The notes: generated by a model from the sequence alone, not told the origin. Shown: positions 8,462 through 17,613, numbered from the stretch's first letter. The stretch is DNA of 64,000 bases from Aquimarina longa SW024 (GCF_001401755.1 NZ_KQ474100.1:373681-437680), one strand, 5' to 3'. Program-made: numbers and translations.

Positions 8462-9550
8462 TTAAAACAAAACTCTTTTCATTGTTTCTGTTTTTCTAAT
8501 CGTTTCTTCCCATTCTTTTTCTGCATTAGAATCTTTTGTAATTCCACCACCGATATACAAAATTGCTATATCTTCTTTTATTTCCATACAACGTAAATTT
8601 ACATATATATTGGTCTGGAGTACGCCTTCTATATCTATATTAAGTTCTCCTAAAAAACCTGTATAATACTTACGGTCATATTTTTCGTTATTATAAATAA
8701 AAGATTTAGCTTCATCTTTAGGAAGCCCGCAAACTGCTGGCGTTGGATGCAAAACATCAATAATATCTTTTATCGTAGAGCCCCCCGTATGATCGAAAAC
8801 ACCATTAATATCGGTACAAAGGTGCAATAGTGTACCTGCTTTATAAGTATATGTTTCAGAACACTGAACTGTTTTAAATTTTAAAGATAACCTACTGACT
8901 ATGTAATCAGTAACTATTTTTTGCTCTACCTTTTCTTTAACTCCCCAATCTACATCTAAAGTAGTTGTGTAAGGCTGTGTACCTGCTAAAGCCATTGTAG
9001 AAAAATTATTATTTGATACCCTAAGTAATGTTTCTGGAGTTGCCCCCATCCATGTACCTATGCTAGGATGAAACCAGAAATACACAAAAGCTTTTGGGTA
9101 GTATTTAATCAAATTTTGAAATACTTGAAGATTCGTAAGAGAGTTTGGTTTTAAAGTTTCTTCTTTTCTTGATAATACTACTTTTTTAAAAGCACCTGAT
9201 GTTATTGCTTTAATACCTTTCTTTACAAGTTGTACATGTTTTTCTTTTTCATAAGCTTGCTCTTTTATTTCTATAGTAGCTATATTTTTTTTATGTTCTA
9301 ATGCATTTTCTTCAGGGATTGTAACATTATAATATTCTGATTTATCTAAAGGGATAATTATTGTTTGATTAGCACTATCAAACGGTGCAAAAATAAAACC
9401 TGAAGTAGAATACTCCTCTATAGTATGTACTTCATTATTTTTTTGAAAAAATGCTTTCAGTTTATTAGAATTAGCTTTTCTATATACTACAAAAGGCAAT
9501 TGCTGCTCTAATTGTGTTTGGATCTTAGTATAAACATCATTTATGTTCAT
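8462..9550 (-). CDS. menF: Isochorismate synthase (chorismate-binding enzyme)
   Basis: 362 residues with the chorismate-binding fold in the C-terminal 250. Visible motifs: FKKVVLSRKEE, WMGATPETLL, MALAGTQ, HPTPAVCGLPK and GFLGEL. It converts chorismate to isochorismate, the first step of the menaquinone branch. MenF and EntC are hard to tell apart by motif, but the gene lies 4 bases after a hotdog thioesterase and just before menD, which makes menaquinone the likely pathway. The N-terminal 110 residues are poorly conserved, as is usual. Confidence 0.92.
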   Translation of the reverse strand: MNINDVYTKIQTQLEQQLPFVVYRKANSNKLKAFFQKNNEVHTIEEYSTSGFIFAPFDSANQTIIIPLDKSEYYNVTIPEENALEHKKNIATIEIKEQAYEKEKHVQLVKKGIKAITSGAFKKVVLSRKEETLKPNSLTNLQVFQNLIKYYPKAFVYFWFHPSIGTWMGATPETLLRVSNNNFSTMALAGTQPYTTTLDVDWGVKEKVEQKIVTDYIVSRLSLKFKTVQCSETYTYKAGTLLHLCTDINGVFDHTGGSTIKDIIDVLHPTPAVCGLPKDEAKSFIYNNEKYDRKYYTGFLGELNIDIEGVLQTNIYVNLRCMEIKEDIAILYIGGGITKDSNAEKEWEETIRKTETMKRVLF

Positions 9551-9554
9551 ACCT

Positions 9555-9977
9555 CTAATGTTTAGGAAGAGCGATAGTAGTTAATTTAACTATCGAGATA
9601 AGGTTTTTTTCTTCGTCTCGTATTTTAATATCCCATAGCTGAGTAGTCCTCCCTTGATGCAAAATTTCTGCTTTAGCAAACACATAACCTTCTTTGATGC
9701 TTTTTACATGATTTGCAGAAATTTCTATTCCTCTTATATAAAAATCTTTAGCGTTTAGAAAAATAAAAGATGCCGCACTGCCTACACTCTCTGCTAAGGC
9801 TACCATAGCCCCCCCATGTAATACTCCATCTGGTTGATGAACCTTAGGGGTAACAGGCATCTTGGCAACCAAATAATCTTTACCTACTTCACAAAAAGAG
9901 ATTTCTAATGTCTCCATAAGTGTATTTTTACACATTTTAGCACATTGCAGTAGTATTTCTTCTTCTGTCAAATTCAT
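9555..9977 (-). CDS. menI: Hotdog-fold thioesterase, probable DHNA-CoA thioesterase
   Basis: A 140-residue PaaI/YdiI-type hotdog protein. The key segment is HQPDGVLHGGAMVALAES (about 47-64), with the catalytic acid expected in the helix after HGG. In menaquinone synthesis this family hydrolyses 1,4-dihydroxy-2-naphthoyl-CoA. The function is inferred from its place as first gene of the run menI-menF-menD with a 4-base gap. A TATTTTTG box resembling the flavobacterial -7 element lies on the minus strand at 9996-10003. PaaI-like activity on phenylacetyl-CoA is the alternative, but no paa gene is near. Confidence 0.82.
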   Translation of the reverse strand: MNLTEEEILLQCAKMCKNTLMETLEISFCEVGKDYLVAKMPVTPKVHQPDGVLHGGAMVALAESVGSAASFIFLNAKDFYIRGIEISANHVKSIKEGYVFAKAEILHQGRTTQLWDIKIRDEEKNLISIVKLTTIALPKH

Positions 9978-10138
9978 ATTCTCTAAATTTTAAAACAAAA
10001 ATATACAATGCCTTTAATAAAATTATATTATGTTATTGGTAATTTCAATTTTTTTAGGACAAAAAATCGAGATATCTTGCAGTCATAAATTTATTTATCA
10101 TTTTCTAAGCTTAATACAATATTTTTATCTAATATCTA

Positions 10139-10783
10139 ATGAGTACTACTACTGAAAAAGAAATTTCATATCATACTACGAATTCATATTCTACCTTAAA
10201 TAATCTGAATGAGAGTACTAAAACAGTTTGGTTAGTTTTTCATGGTATTGGATATCTAAGTCGTTATTTTATTCGATTATTTGAAGGTTTTGATAAAAAG
10301 GAAAATTACATTATTGCTCCACAGGCGCCTTCAAAATATTATAAAGGGGAAGATTATAGAAGAGTAGGTTCTAGCTGGTTAACTAGAGAAAACACTGCTC
10401 TAGAGACTAAAAATGTATTGGAATATATCGATGCTATTGTATCTACAGAAAAATTAACAAAATATAATACTAAATTAGTTGTATTAGGATATTCACAGGG
10501 CGTAAGTATTGCTAGCCGATGGATTGCTAGTCGCACTATACACTGTGATGCTTTAGTGTTAATTTCTGGAGGTTTCCCAAAAGAACTTTCTAAAGAAAAT
10601 TTTTCTTTTCTAACAAATCAAACAAGGGTTACTCATATTTTAGGAGAAAACGATCCTTATTTTGAAATAGAAAAAGTTAATGCAGAAAAAGTTCGGGTAC
10701 AAGAGATATTACCACAAATTGAATTTAGAACTCATCAAGGCGGACATGAACTAGATCCAAAAACTCTAGTTAATCTGTTTTAA
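10139..10783 (+). CDS. Alpha/beta-hydrolase, phospholipase/carboxylesterase type
   Basis: 214 residues with the layout of the small serine esterase family: FHGIG oxyanion loop (34-38), nucleophile elbow GYSQG (117-121, Ser119), acid in GENDPYF (about 174) and base in GGHEL (about 202). No signal peptide, so cytosolic. The substrate is unknown; relatives cleave carboxyl esters or lysophospholipids. It is transcribed away from menI and converges with the NTF2-like gene with only 9 bases between the stops. Confidence 0.82.
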   Translation: MSTTTEKEISYHTTNSYSTLNNLNESTKTVWLVFHGIGYLSRYFIRLFEGFDKKENYIIAPQAPSKYYKGEDYRRVGSSWLTRENTALETKNVLEYIDAIVSTEKLTKYNTKLVVLGYSQGVSIASRWIASRTIHCDALVLISGGFPKELSKENFSFLTNQTRVTHILGENDPYFEIEKVNAEKVRVQEILPQIEFRTHQGGHELDPKTLVNLF

Positions 10784-10792
10784 ATTTTAGAA

Positions 10793-11170
10793 CTACTTCT
10801 TTAACTCTTCAATGGCAACTCTACTATGTACAGTATCATAGATTATAGTAAGTTTTTCTATTTTATTTTTAGAATCTAATTCAATAATATCTACGACTTT
10901 AAACACTACTTTTTTTCCATTTTTTAGCTCCCAACTATAATCAAAAAGAAGTGAAATTCGATTTCTACCATTTTCAAAAAACAATCCATCCAATTTAAGT
11001 TTTGAAGTAGTAGTATCATTTGCTAAAACTTTATAGAATTTATCGGCAGGCATGATACCGTATAATGGAGATTCTACTACTCCATTATCGGCAAACAATT
11101 TAATTATTTTAGAGGTTTCACTATTTTCTAAATAAGAGAGATAATAATGTGCTATCTGTTCTTCTGTCAT
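10793..11170 (-). CDS. NTF2-like / SnoaL-like protein
   Basis: A 125-residue single-domain protein. The N-terminal helix YYLSYLENSETSKIIKLFADNGVVESPLYG followed by alternating beta strands (RISLLFDYSWEL, VVFKVVDIIEL, IEKLTIIYD) is the cone-shaped NTF2/SnoaL pattern. Members are ligand-binding proteins or small isomerases; no catalytic residue can be named here. The gene starts 3 bases after the stop of the DinB gene, so the two are probably co-expressed. Confidence 0.7.
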   Translation of the reverse strand: MTEEQIAHYYLSYLENSETSKIIKLFADNGVVESPLYGIMPADKFYKVLANDTTTSKLKLDGLFFENGRNRISLLFDYSWELKNGKKVVFKVVDIIELDSKNKIEKLTIIYDTVHSRVAIEELKK

Positions 11171-11173
11171 TCC

Positions 11174-11686
11174 TTATAAGTATCGGTCATTGATAACTTC
11201 GAAATGATGCTTCTGATGTCCTACCATGATATATCCTGCTGCTCGGGCACTCATAGGGCTATTACTTGCTTCACCTATTCTTGTAAGCATATCTTCTGTA
11301 AATCCTTTAAATAAAGAGATAGAACTATTTCTTACGGACTCAAAATCTGTTATCAATTCTTCTTTACTATATTCATTAGCATTTGAGTAAGGAACATAGT
11401 TATCTTGTTCAAACCCCATAATAGGTGTTTTATCATTCCTAGCAAAACGTAATGCGCGATATGAAAAAATACGCTCTGTATCAATGATATGTTGTATTAC
11501 CTCGGCAATAGTCCACTTAGATTCTGCATATGCATAAAGAAATTTTTCTTCAGGAATTGATTCTACAAAGTCAACAAACTCTTGCCTACTATTTTTTAAC
11601 CCTTCTATTATATTAGTATGAGAAGCTTTAGAAATATAGGTAGCAAAATATGGGTTATACTCTTCTTTTTTTAATTGTGATAACAT
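11174..11686 (-). CDS. DinB family protein
   Basis: 170 residues forming a predicted four-helix bundle. The family metal-binding pattern is visible: His in IQHIIDTERIF in helix 2 and the C-terminal pair in GHQKHHFEVINDRYL. DinB/YfiT-like proteins bind Ni or Zn and many act as thiol-dependent transferases; the substrate here is unknown. It forms a two-gene unit with the NTF2-like gene downstream. Confidence 0.85.
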   Translation of the reverse strand: MLSQLKKEEYNPYFATYISKASHTNIIEGLKNSRQEFVDFVESIPEEKFLYAYAESKWTIAEVIQHIIDTERIFSYRALRFARNDKTPIMGFEQDNYVPYSNANEYSKEELITDFESVRNSSISLFKGFTEDMLTRIGEASNSPMSARAAGYIMVGHQKHHFEVINDRYL

Positions 11687-11811
11687 AACTATATCTGATA
11701 ATAAATTAATAAGTCTAGTCTATTGAAATTATAAACTTTAATCAAGAATGAGATTGAAATTTAATAATTCCAATCTCATTACTAAGTATTCTTAACAGTA
11801 TTTTATAAAAA

Positions 11812-14400
11812 TTATGCCGAGTTACGACTAGCGTTAATATTACCAAATAAAGATCTGGTTACCATTTTTTCATAAACCAATAGCTCTTCTGGGTTAGGAT
11901 TTTCACTAGCATTTAATTCCTGAATTTTCTTTAATGCATATTGTTGTATTGTAAGTAATGGCAATACAATATTTTCTCTAATATCAATAGAAGCCTTTCC
12001 TGAAGGTTCATTTTGCATTAACTCAGAATATCCTGTTAGTTTTAATAATAATCGCTTAGTCAATAGGTATTCTTCATGAATAACATCCCAGAATGCTCCA
12101 TATTCTTCATTTTCTTTCATATATGATGTTAACTCAAAGAATGATTTAGTAAGACTCATCATACTATTGCCTATTAATGCTCTAAAAAAAGGTGATTCTT
12201 TATATAATGAAACTATTTTATCAAAATTTCCTCGATCTTCAAATTCTTTTATTGCAGTACCTACTCCATAGAACCCTGGCACATTCTGTTTTAATTGACT
12301 CCAACTACCCACAAATGGAATCGCTCTTAAATCCCCAAAATCAAGAGTAGCACTTTTACTTCTTTTAGATGGACGGCTACCTATATTAGCTTTACCATAA
12401 TACTTTAACGTACTCATATGTTCTAAATAAGAAAGAAACTTAGGATGATTCTTAAAATCTACATACGTCTGATAGCTTATATCTGCAAGCTCTTGCATTG
12501 TTGCTTTGTTTTCAACAGAAAAAAGATTTTCTTCATTACTTGTCAATTCATTTTGCACTCCTGCTCCTAATAGCTGTTCTAGATTATATTGACACGAATC
12601 TAAAGTTCCAAAGTTAGAGCTAATCGTTTGTCCTTGAACAGTTAATTGTATTTCTTCATCTTCAACAGTAGGTCCTAGAGATGCATAGAATTGATTAGTG
12701 TTTCCTCCTCCTCGTGCAGGAGGTCCTCCTCTACCGTCAAAAAACACAACTTTCACATCATATTTTCTAGAAATTTCGGTCAATGCTTCTTTAGCCTTAA
12801 AAATCCCCCAGTTAGCCATGAGATACCCTCCATCTTTAGTCCCATCAGAGAAACCAAGCATAATAGTTTGCTTCATTCCCCTACGCTTCAAATGCTCCAT
12901 ATAGACAGGAGTGCTATATAAAGACTCCATTACCTGATGAGCAACTTGTAAATCAGGTACTGTTTCAAAAAGAGGTATCACATCTACTGTTGGAAGTTCC
13001 CAGTCACATAATCGTATCAAAGCGAAAGTTTCCATTACATTAAGCTCGTTACCATTATTACTAATAATATAACGGTTAGCTGCACGCTCTCCGTTATTTT
13101 TCTGAATTGTTTTTATAGCATATATCGATTCTATAGTAGCTCTTGTGATATCTTGTTCTTCAAAGATTGATGGATCTAGTTTTCCTTTAATTTTAGAAAG
13201 TATTTCTAATTGTTCTATTTCTGAAAGAGACTCATAATTATCAGGAAAAATTCCTAATTCTAATTGATTGGTTTTTTGTACTACTTCTGTAAGTACTTTA
13301 TGATGGATTCTGGAATCTTGTCTAATATCTAATGTTCCGAAATGAAAACCAAAAATCTTTACTTTATTAATTAAATCTTGTAGATCTTCTAAAAATAAGG
13401 ATTGATGCTCTGCTATTAGCTCTTCTCTAATTTCTAGTAACCCATTCATTAATGTATCTATAGATAAGGGTTCTGCCGTTTTTGCATAATAAAAATTATC
13501 ATACAATGCGTTTTCTAAAATGGTAATTTTATCCTGAAGGTTTCCAAAGGTAATTCTACGTTTTAAAGCTCGTATGTCTCGATAGTAATTTATCAAAATT
13601 GTTTTACGTAATCGTTTTGCAACTTTTAATGTAGTCTCTGTAGTTACAAATGGGTTTCCATCTCTATCTCCTCCTGGCCAGAATCCTAAATTTATCAAGT
13701 CATTTTCAAGATCTTCTCCTTCGAATATGTTTTGCTGAATATAATTATATATTTTTCCTATCGAATGATAAAATACATTTTCTAGATACCAAATTAAACT
13801 TACAGCTTCATCATAAGGCGTAGGTTTTTCTTTTTTAAAAAATGCAGTTTTACCTAACTGAGCTAATAATTTTTTAATTATAGCTGAATCATTATTTCTG
13901 ACAGCAGCATCTAAATCATGGATGATTCCAAGTACCGTCCCGGGATAAAATTGGGTAGGATGTGCTGTTAAGGTTGGACGAATTTTAAAACGTCTTAAGT
14001 ACTCCTTAAGCTCATCTAGCTGTCCTTTTGCCTGCGCTTCTTCCTTAATACTTCGTAAAGTTCCCCTACCATCCATATTATTAACAATAGGAAAAGCTGC
14101 GTCTTCAATAGCATCAAATAATACGACCTGACGCTCGATATATTGAATAAATCGAAATAGCAAATCATGTTTTTCTTTAGATGATGGATTGTTCTGATAT
14201 GAGTTAAAAAAATCTTCTACAATTTCTGTAGGGTTTTTATGCTGATCATATCCTTTTTCACATATTTCTTTAAAGAGTGGTAACAAAACTCCTGTATTGC
14301 TTATACTATCAAAAGGTAATGTAATAAATATACTATTGTATATCTCATACTTTGCAAGAACGCTTTCATTAAAGCGTTCGATTTTTGGTTTTCTAGCCAT
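11812..14400 (-). CDS. ppc: Phosphoenolpyruvate carboxylase
   Basis: 862 residues, the full family length. It adds bicarbonate to PEP to give oxaloacetate, refilling the TCA cycle. Visible motifs: TAHPTQ (145-150) with the catalytic His147, GGDRDGNPFVT in the middle, LGFSDGTKDGGY, and the glycine-rich loop FDGRGGPPARGGG near 551-563. The C-terminus reads RNSA where the E. coli enzyme ends RNTG; the conserved Arg-Asn of the aspartate-inhibitor region is kept. Single-gene unit with the Lrp gene upstream and DinB downstream, both on the same strand. Confidence 0.96.
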   Translation of the reverse strand: MARKPKIERFNESVLAKYEIYNSIFITLPFDSISNTGVLLPLFKEICEKGYDQHKNPTEIVEDFFNSYQNNPSSKEKHDLLFRFIQYIERQVVLFDAIEDAAFPIVNNMDGRGTLRSIKEEAQAKGQLDELKEYLRRFKIRPTLTAHPTQFYPGTVLGIIHDLDAAVRNNDSAIIKKLLAQLGKTAFFKKEKPTPYDEAVSLIWYLENVFYHSIGKIYNYIQQNIFEGEDLENDLINLGFWPGGDRDGNPFVTTETTLKVAKRLRKTILINYYRDIRALKRRITFGNLQDKITILENALYDNFYYAKTAEPLSIDTLMNGLLEIREELIAEHQSLFLEDLQDLINKVKIFGFHFGTLDIRQDSRIHHKVLTEVVQKTNQLELGIFPDNYESLSEIEQLEILSKIKGKLDPSIFEEQDITRATIESIYAIKTIQKNNGERAANRYIISNNGNELNVMETFALIRLCDWELPTVDVIPLFETVPDLQVAHQVMESLYSTPVYMEHLKRRGMKQTIMLGFSDGTKDGGYLMANWGIFKAKEALTEISRKYDVKVVFFDGRGGPPARGGGNTNQFYASLGPTVEDEEIQLTVQGQTISSNFGTLDSCQYNLEQLLGAGVQNELTSNEENLFSVENKATMQELADISYQTYVDFKNHPKFLSYLEHMSTLKYYGKANIGSRPSKRSKSATLDFGDLRAIPFVGSWSQLKQNVPGFYGVGTAIKEFEDRGNFDKIVSLYKESPFFRALIGNSMMSLTKSFFELTSYMKENEEYGAFWDVIHEEYLLTKRLLLKLTGYSELMQNEPSGKASIDIRENIVLPLLTIQQYALKKIQELNASENPNPEELLVYEKMVTRSLFGNINASRNSA

Positions 14401-14495
14401 TTGTGGTGATGGTACTAATTTAATTGGTTAATATGTAACTTATTTGTAATAGTTTGGTTATAACTACGTATCACAATAAAGTCTTCATTTTATGT

Positions 14496-14530
14496 AAAAA
14501 AACCCCCTAAGAGAAATACTTAAAGGGGGT
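14496..14530 (-). terminator. Rho-independent terminator of the Lrp gene
   Basis: Arms ACCCCCT (14502-14508) and AGGGGGT (14524-14530) with a 15-base loop. On the minus strand the stem is followed directly by a run of T. It starts 28 bases after the Lrp stop. Confidence 0.88.
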
Positions 14531-14558
14531 GGTTATTATATTAAAAAGTATGTTCCCT

Positions 14559-15038
14559 TTATAATTCTTGAAAAATAGAATGCATCAAACGTTTCTTGTC
14601 ATTGATACTTTCTTCTAAAGAAATCATAGTTTCTGTACGATATACTCCATCAATATCATCTAATTGAAAGATGATTTCTTTGGCGTGATTGGTATCTTTA
14701 GCTCTCACTTTACAGAAAATATTAAATTTACCGGTTGTAATGTGTGCTACAGTTACATGTGGTATTTCATTTATCCTTTGTAAAACAAATTTAGTTTGTG
14801 AAGTATTTTGAAGATAAATTCCAACATATGCTATAAATGAATATCCCAGTTTCTTATAGTCTAATGTTAATGAAGAACCTTCTATAATACCTGCTTCTTC
14901 CATTTTTTTTACTCGTACATGAACTGTACCTGCAGAAATCAATAATTTTTTTGCGATATCAGTAAACGGTGTACGAGTATTTTCGATCAGCATATCTAAA
15001 ATCTGATGATCAACTTCGTCTAATTTAAACTTTGCCAT
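14559..15038 (-). CDS. Lrp/AsnC family transcriptional regulator
   Basis: 159 residues: N-terminal winged HTH (about 5-60, LDEVDHQILDML, IAKKLLISAGTVHVRVKKM) and a C-terminal RAM effector domain (about 70-150, KLGYSFIAYVGIYL, HVTTGKFNIFCKVRAKD). Such regulators bind amino acids and form octamers. It has its own terminator and lies 158 bases before ppc, whose promoter region it may share; its targets are not visible. Confidence 0.92.
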   Translation of the reverse strand: MAKFKLDEVDHQILDMLIENTRTPFTDIAKKLLISAGTVHVRVKKMEEAGIIEGSSLTLDYKKLGYSFIAYVGIYLQNTSQTKFVLQRINEIPHVTVAHITTGKFNIFCKVRAKDTNHAKEIIFQLDDIDGVYRTETMISLEESINDKKRLMHSIFQEL

Positions 15039-15111
15039 AGTGTTTTTGATTATTTTCCCGATTATTTAATTACAAATTTAGCAGAAAAATAAAGTATTCA
15101 CACATTTTATT

Positions 15112-16269
15112 TCAACTTTTTATTGATTCTATTAAGAATAATTCAGAATTTAGATAAAATTTTAACAACTCACCCTCTGGAACTATCTCTACTGTAACGT
15201 TTTCGTTATGTATAGCCCTTTTTTCTCCTATAATTTCCTTGTGACCATAAAATTTTTGAAGATTACCAATTTTAGCAACTATAGGAGTGAATTCTACCTT
15301 ATTTTCATTCAATTTTTCAGTATACTGAACAGCGATATCTACATTTTTGCCTTTTAAAATGACATCTCGGATGATCACATCATAAAAACATTTTTCATTT
15401 TCTGGAATTAAAAAATAGTTTTCATAATCTTTCCCGGTAATATGAGTGGTACTTATATAATGAATCGAGGTTACTAATGAATAAAATACGTGCTCTCTAG
15501 TTATTTCTCGATCATAATCATTTGGATAATGTCCCGCTTCGAATAATATCGTAGGTATGTTATGATATGCCAATGTATCTCCTAGACAATTTAAATTAAA
15601 ACTATCATCATATCTCCCAACTTGGTTTGGAATAACTTTTTGTAATACCTTATTCATTTGAACTATAATCTCCATTGCAATTTTACGATCAGGGGTTATT
15701 GAGCGTTCAGAATCACTCGCAGGAGACAGAAACGACATTGTAGCAGGATAATTAGTCTCTCCTGCACTAAAAATAGTACGCTGCCCGTGTAAGTTAAAAG
15801 CAAAATCTGGTTGTACATGATGAACTAAGTTATTAAACAATATACTTTCTTTCTGTGTTTTTTGCTGTGCATCTCTATTAAGATCTACTTGATTATAGTT
15901 AAGCCTAGTATATGCTTTTGCTCCGTCTGGACTTAATATAGGGATAATATATAACGTACATTTTTTTAAAACTTCTTTAGTTACATCATTTGACAGGTCT
16001 GTTAGGAGGTTTAAAAGATCAAAAATTGCTTTTGTAGTAGTACTTTCATTACCATGCATTTGAGACCAAAATAAAAGTTTTTTTGATCCTTTTCCTAATT
16101 TCAATAGATGTATTGGAGCATTGTTTTCTGAAAGACCAATTTCTTGGCTTTCTATTTTTGAAGATAATAACTCTAATAAAGGGTTTATATGATTTAGGTT
16201 AATATAACGACCATATAAAGAATGTTCTTTGTATGTATTATACCATTTTTGTAATGTATTTATATCCAT
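15112..16269 (-). CDS. M14 family zinc carboxypeptidase-like protein
   Basis: 385 residues. The zinc ligands of the M14 fold are in place: MHGNES (His72, Glu75) and NLHGQ (His161); DLNRD supplies the substrate-binding Arg and LFEAGHYPND the catalytic Glu (about 244). There is no signal peptide, so it probably acts in the cytosol, unlike digestive carboxypeptidases; relatives remove amino acids from peptides or peptidoglycan fragments. The C-terminal 100 residues form an all-beta extension without known motif. It is divergent from the XRE regulator and shares with it a 376-base intergenic region full of palindromes. Confidence 0.88.
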   Translation of the reverse strand: MDINTLQKWYNTYKEHSLYGRYINLNHINPLLELLSSKIESQEIGLSENNAPIHLLKLGKGSKKLLFWSQMHGNESTTTKAIFDLLNLLTDLSNDVTKEVLKKCTLYIIPILSPDGAKAYTRLNYNQVDLNRDAQQKTQKESILFNNLVHHVQPDFAFNLHGQRTIFSAGETNYPATMSFLSPASDSERSITPDRKIAMEIIVQMNKVLQKVIPNQVGRYDDSFNLNCLGDTLAYHNIPTILFEAGHYPNDYDREITREHVFYSLVTSIHYISTTHITGKDYENYFLIPENEKCFYDVIIRDVILKGKNVDIAVQYTEKLNENKVEFTPIVAKIGNLQKFYGHKEIIGEKRAIHNENVTVEIVPEGELLKFYLNSELFLIESIKS

Positions 16270-16331
16270 AACTAAGTTTAGTAACTACGAAATTACTGTA
16301 GTTTATTGAGGAATCATAACAATTACTCTAG

Positions 16332-16349
16332 TATTTACATTTGTAAATA
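16332..16349 (+). promoter_or_regulatory. Palindromic operator-like site 1
   Basis: TATTTACATTTGTAAATA, a perfect palindrome with 8-base arms around TT. It contains TACATTTG, which fits the flavobacterial -7 box TAnnTTTG. Confidence 0.6.
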
Positions 16350-16358
16350 GAGATTGTA

Positions 16359-16372
16359 TTTACAGATGTAAA
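16359..16372 (+). promoter_or_regulatory. Palindromic operator-like site 2
   Basis: TTTACAGATGTAAA, perfect 6-base arms around GA. It lies 27 bases (centre to centre about 25) from site 1, a little over two helical turns. Confidence 0.6.
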
Positions 16373-16381
16373 CTTACATAG

Positions 16382-16395
16382 ATTACATTTGTAAA
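16382..16395 (+). promoter_or_regulatory. Palindromic operator-like site 3
   Basis: ATTACATTTGTAAA, the same motif with one mismatch at the outer base; the next site in the series at about 23 bases from site 2. Confidence 0.5.
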
Positions 16396-16571
16396 CAAAC
16401 TGATTTAAAGAGTTTAATTACTTATGTAAACTATAGTTAAATGCTGTTTATAAATGTATACAGCTAATTAACATATAATTATAATTACATAAATATTAGC
16501 AAGCAATTAATTACATATCAATTAAATAGACTGCTTTATTTAAATAAAAAGATTAATATTTAAATACCCTA

Positions 16572-16585
16572 TTTACAAATGTAAA
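16572..16585 (+). promoter_or_regulatory. Palindromic operator-like site 4
   Basis: TTTACAAATGTAAA, a perfect palindrome. On the minus strand it reads TTTACATTTGTAAA and holds a TAnnTTTG box pointing to the M14 peptidase gene. Confidence 0.6.
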
Positions 16586-16606
16586 CTCTATATTTATTAA
16601 TAATTG

Positions 16607-16620
16607 TTTACTTTTGTAAA
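16607..16620 (+). promoter_or_regulatory. Palindromic operator-like site 5
   Basis: TTTACTTTTGTAAA, arms TTTAC/GTAAA. It holds TACTTTTG, a TAnnTTTG-like -7 box placed about 30 bases before the regulator's ATG at 16646, so binding here would block the likely promoter. Confidence 0.5.
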
Positions 16621-16640
16621 AGCATTATTCTTAAAACATG

Positions 16641-16652
16641 TTACAATGGTAA
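16641..16652 (+). promoter_or_regulatory. Weak operator-like site 6 over the start codon
   Basis: TTACAATGGTAA has the TTAC-N4-GTAA core and contains the ATG start codon of the XRE gene. Weaker than the others and possibly chance. Confidence 0.3.
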
Positions 16653-17131
16653 ACAGTAAATCATTTGGAAATAAAATTCAAAAAATAATGGATTATTATG
16701 GAGTATCAGCCTCATCCTTTGCAGATTATATGGGAGTCGGTAGATCTTCTATTTCACATATTCTTAGTGGACGAAACAAACCTAGCCTTGATTTTGTAAT
16801 GAAAATTGTAGATGCTTATACAGATGTTGATTTAGAATGGTTATTGTATGAAAAAGGAACATTTCCAAAATCTGATAGTATCCCTGTAGAAGAAAAAAAA
16901 ACAATATTAAAGTCTTCTGACACTTTTCAAGAACAAGTCTCTACTCCGATTATATCCTCTGATCAAGATTTATTTTCACAATCACAGTCATTACCCAACG
17001 AAGAAGATATACAATCACCTACACCACCTATCAAAAAAATACCTCAAATACCTTCTTCTGATCATCATATAGATCGAATTGTAATTTTTTATGTAGATGG
17101 TACTTTTAATTCTTATCAAATGAAACCTTAA
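16646..17131 (+). CDS. XRE-type HTH regulator with flexible tail
   Basis: 161 residues from the ATG at 16646 (MVNSKSFGN); the frame extends 14 codons upstream through an operator-like palindrome, which argues against that start. HTH_3 domain at about 6-62 (IQKIMDYYGVSASSFADYM, GRSSISHILSGRNKPS). Residues 70-135 are rich in Ser, Pro, Gln and Glu and look disordered. A short hydrophobic C-terminal motif follows, DRIVIFYVDGTFNSY. There is no peptidase or ligand-binding domain of known type. The upstream region carries at least four good copies of TTTACA-NN-TGTAAA, which suggests autoregulation. Targets beyond its own gene are unknown. Confidence 0.85.
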   Translation: MVNSKSFGNKIQKIMDYYGVSASSFADYMGVGRSSISHILSGRNKPSLDFVMKIVDAYTDVDLEWLLYEKGTFPKSDSIPVEEKKTILKSSDTFQEQVSTPIISSDQDLFSQSQSLPNEEDIQSPTPPIKKIPQIPSSDHHIDRIVIFYVDGTFNSYQMKP

Positions 17132-17238
17132 TAAGAAGGATTAAATTTATTCATATCGAAAAACTTATTAATTTTTTTCTTTCTTTTCTATTAAATCTAT
17201 GGAAATAGATTTATTTTCGTTCACTATTAAGATTATCT

Positions 17239-17613
17239 ATGAGGCAAATAGCTTTACTACTCTTCTATTTTTTACTTGTCAGTAGTTGTTACCAACAAGA
17301 ACGTGAATGTATTAACTTTCATACAGGGACTTTCGAATTTGAAACTTTTTTAGATGCCGAATTGGTAAAAACTACATTTGTTCGTAATGATACTATAGAA
17401 ATTGATTATTTCAGAGGTAAAAGCGATACTTCTAGTATTAGATGGATTAATGATTGTGAATATATTTTACAAAAATTGAATCCAAAAAATAGAGCTGAAA
17501 AAAAAGCAATACATATGAAAATCTTGACAACAGATAAAAACACCTATACTTTTGAATATGGATTAGTAGGTGAAACTAATAAACAACGTGGAACCACAAA
17601 AAAAATAAAATAA
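17239..17613 (+). CDS. Small lipoprotein upstream of TerC
   Basis: 124 residues with a lipoprotein signal: hydrophobic 4-13 and lipobox LVSSC (Cys17). The mature part has FHTGTFEFETFLD, a Thr/Asp/Arg-rich beta pattern (RNDTIEIDYFRGK, SIRWINDCEYIL) and a Lys-rich tail. No enzyme motif is seen. Homologues beside TerC in flavobacteria have sometimes been labelled topoisomerase IV in databases, which this sequence does not support. Its stop codon and the terC start share one base (TAATG at 17611-17615), so translation is probably coupled. Confidence 0.72.
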   Translation: MRQIALLLFYFLLVSSCYQQERECINFHTGTFEFETFLDAELVKTTFVRNDTIEIDYFRGKSDTSSIRWINDCEYILQKLNPKNRAEKKAIHMKILTTDKNTYTFEYGLVGETNKQRGTTKKIK

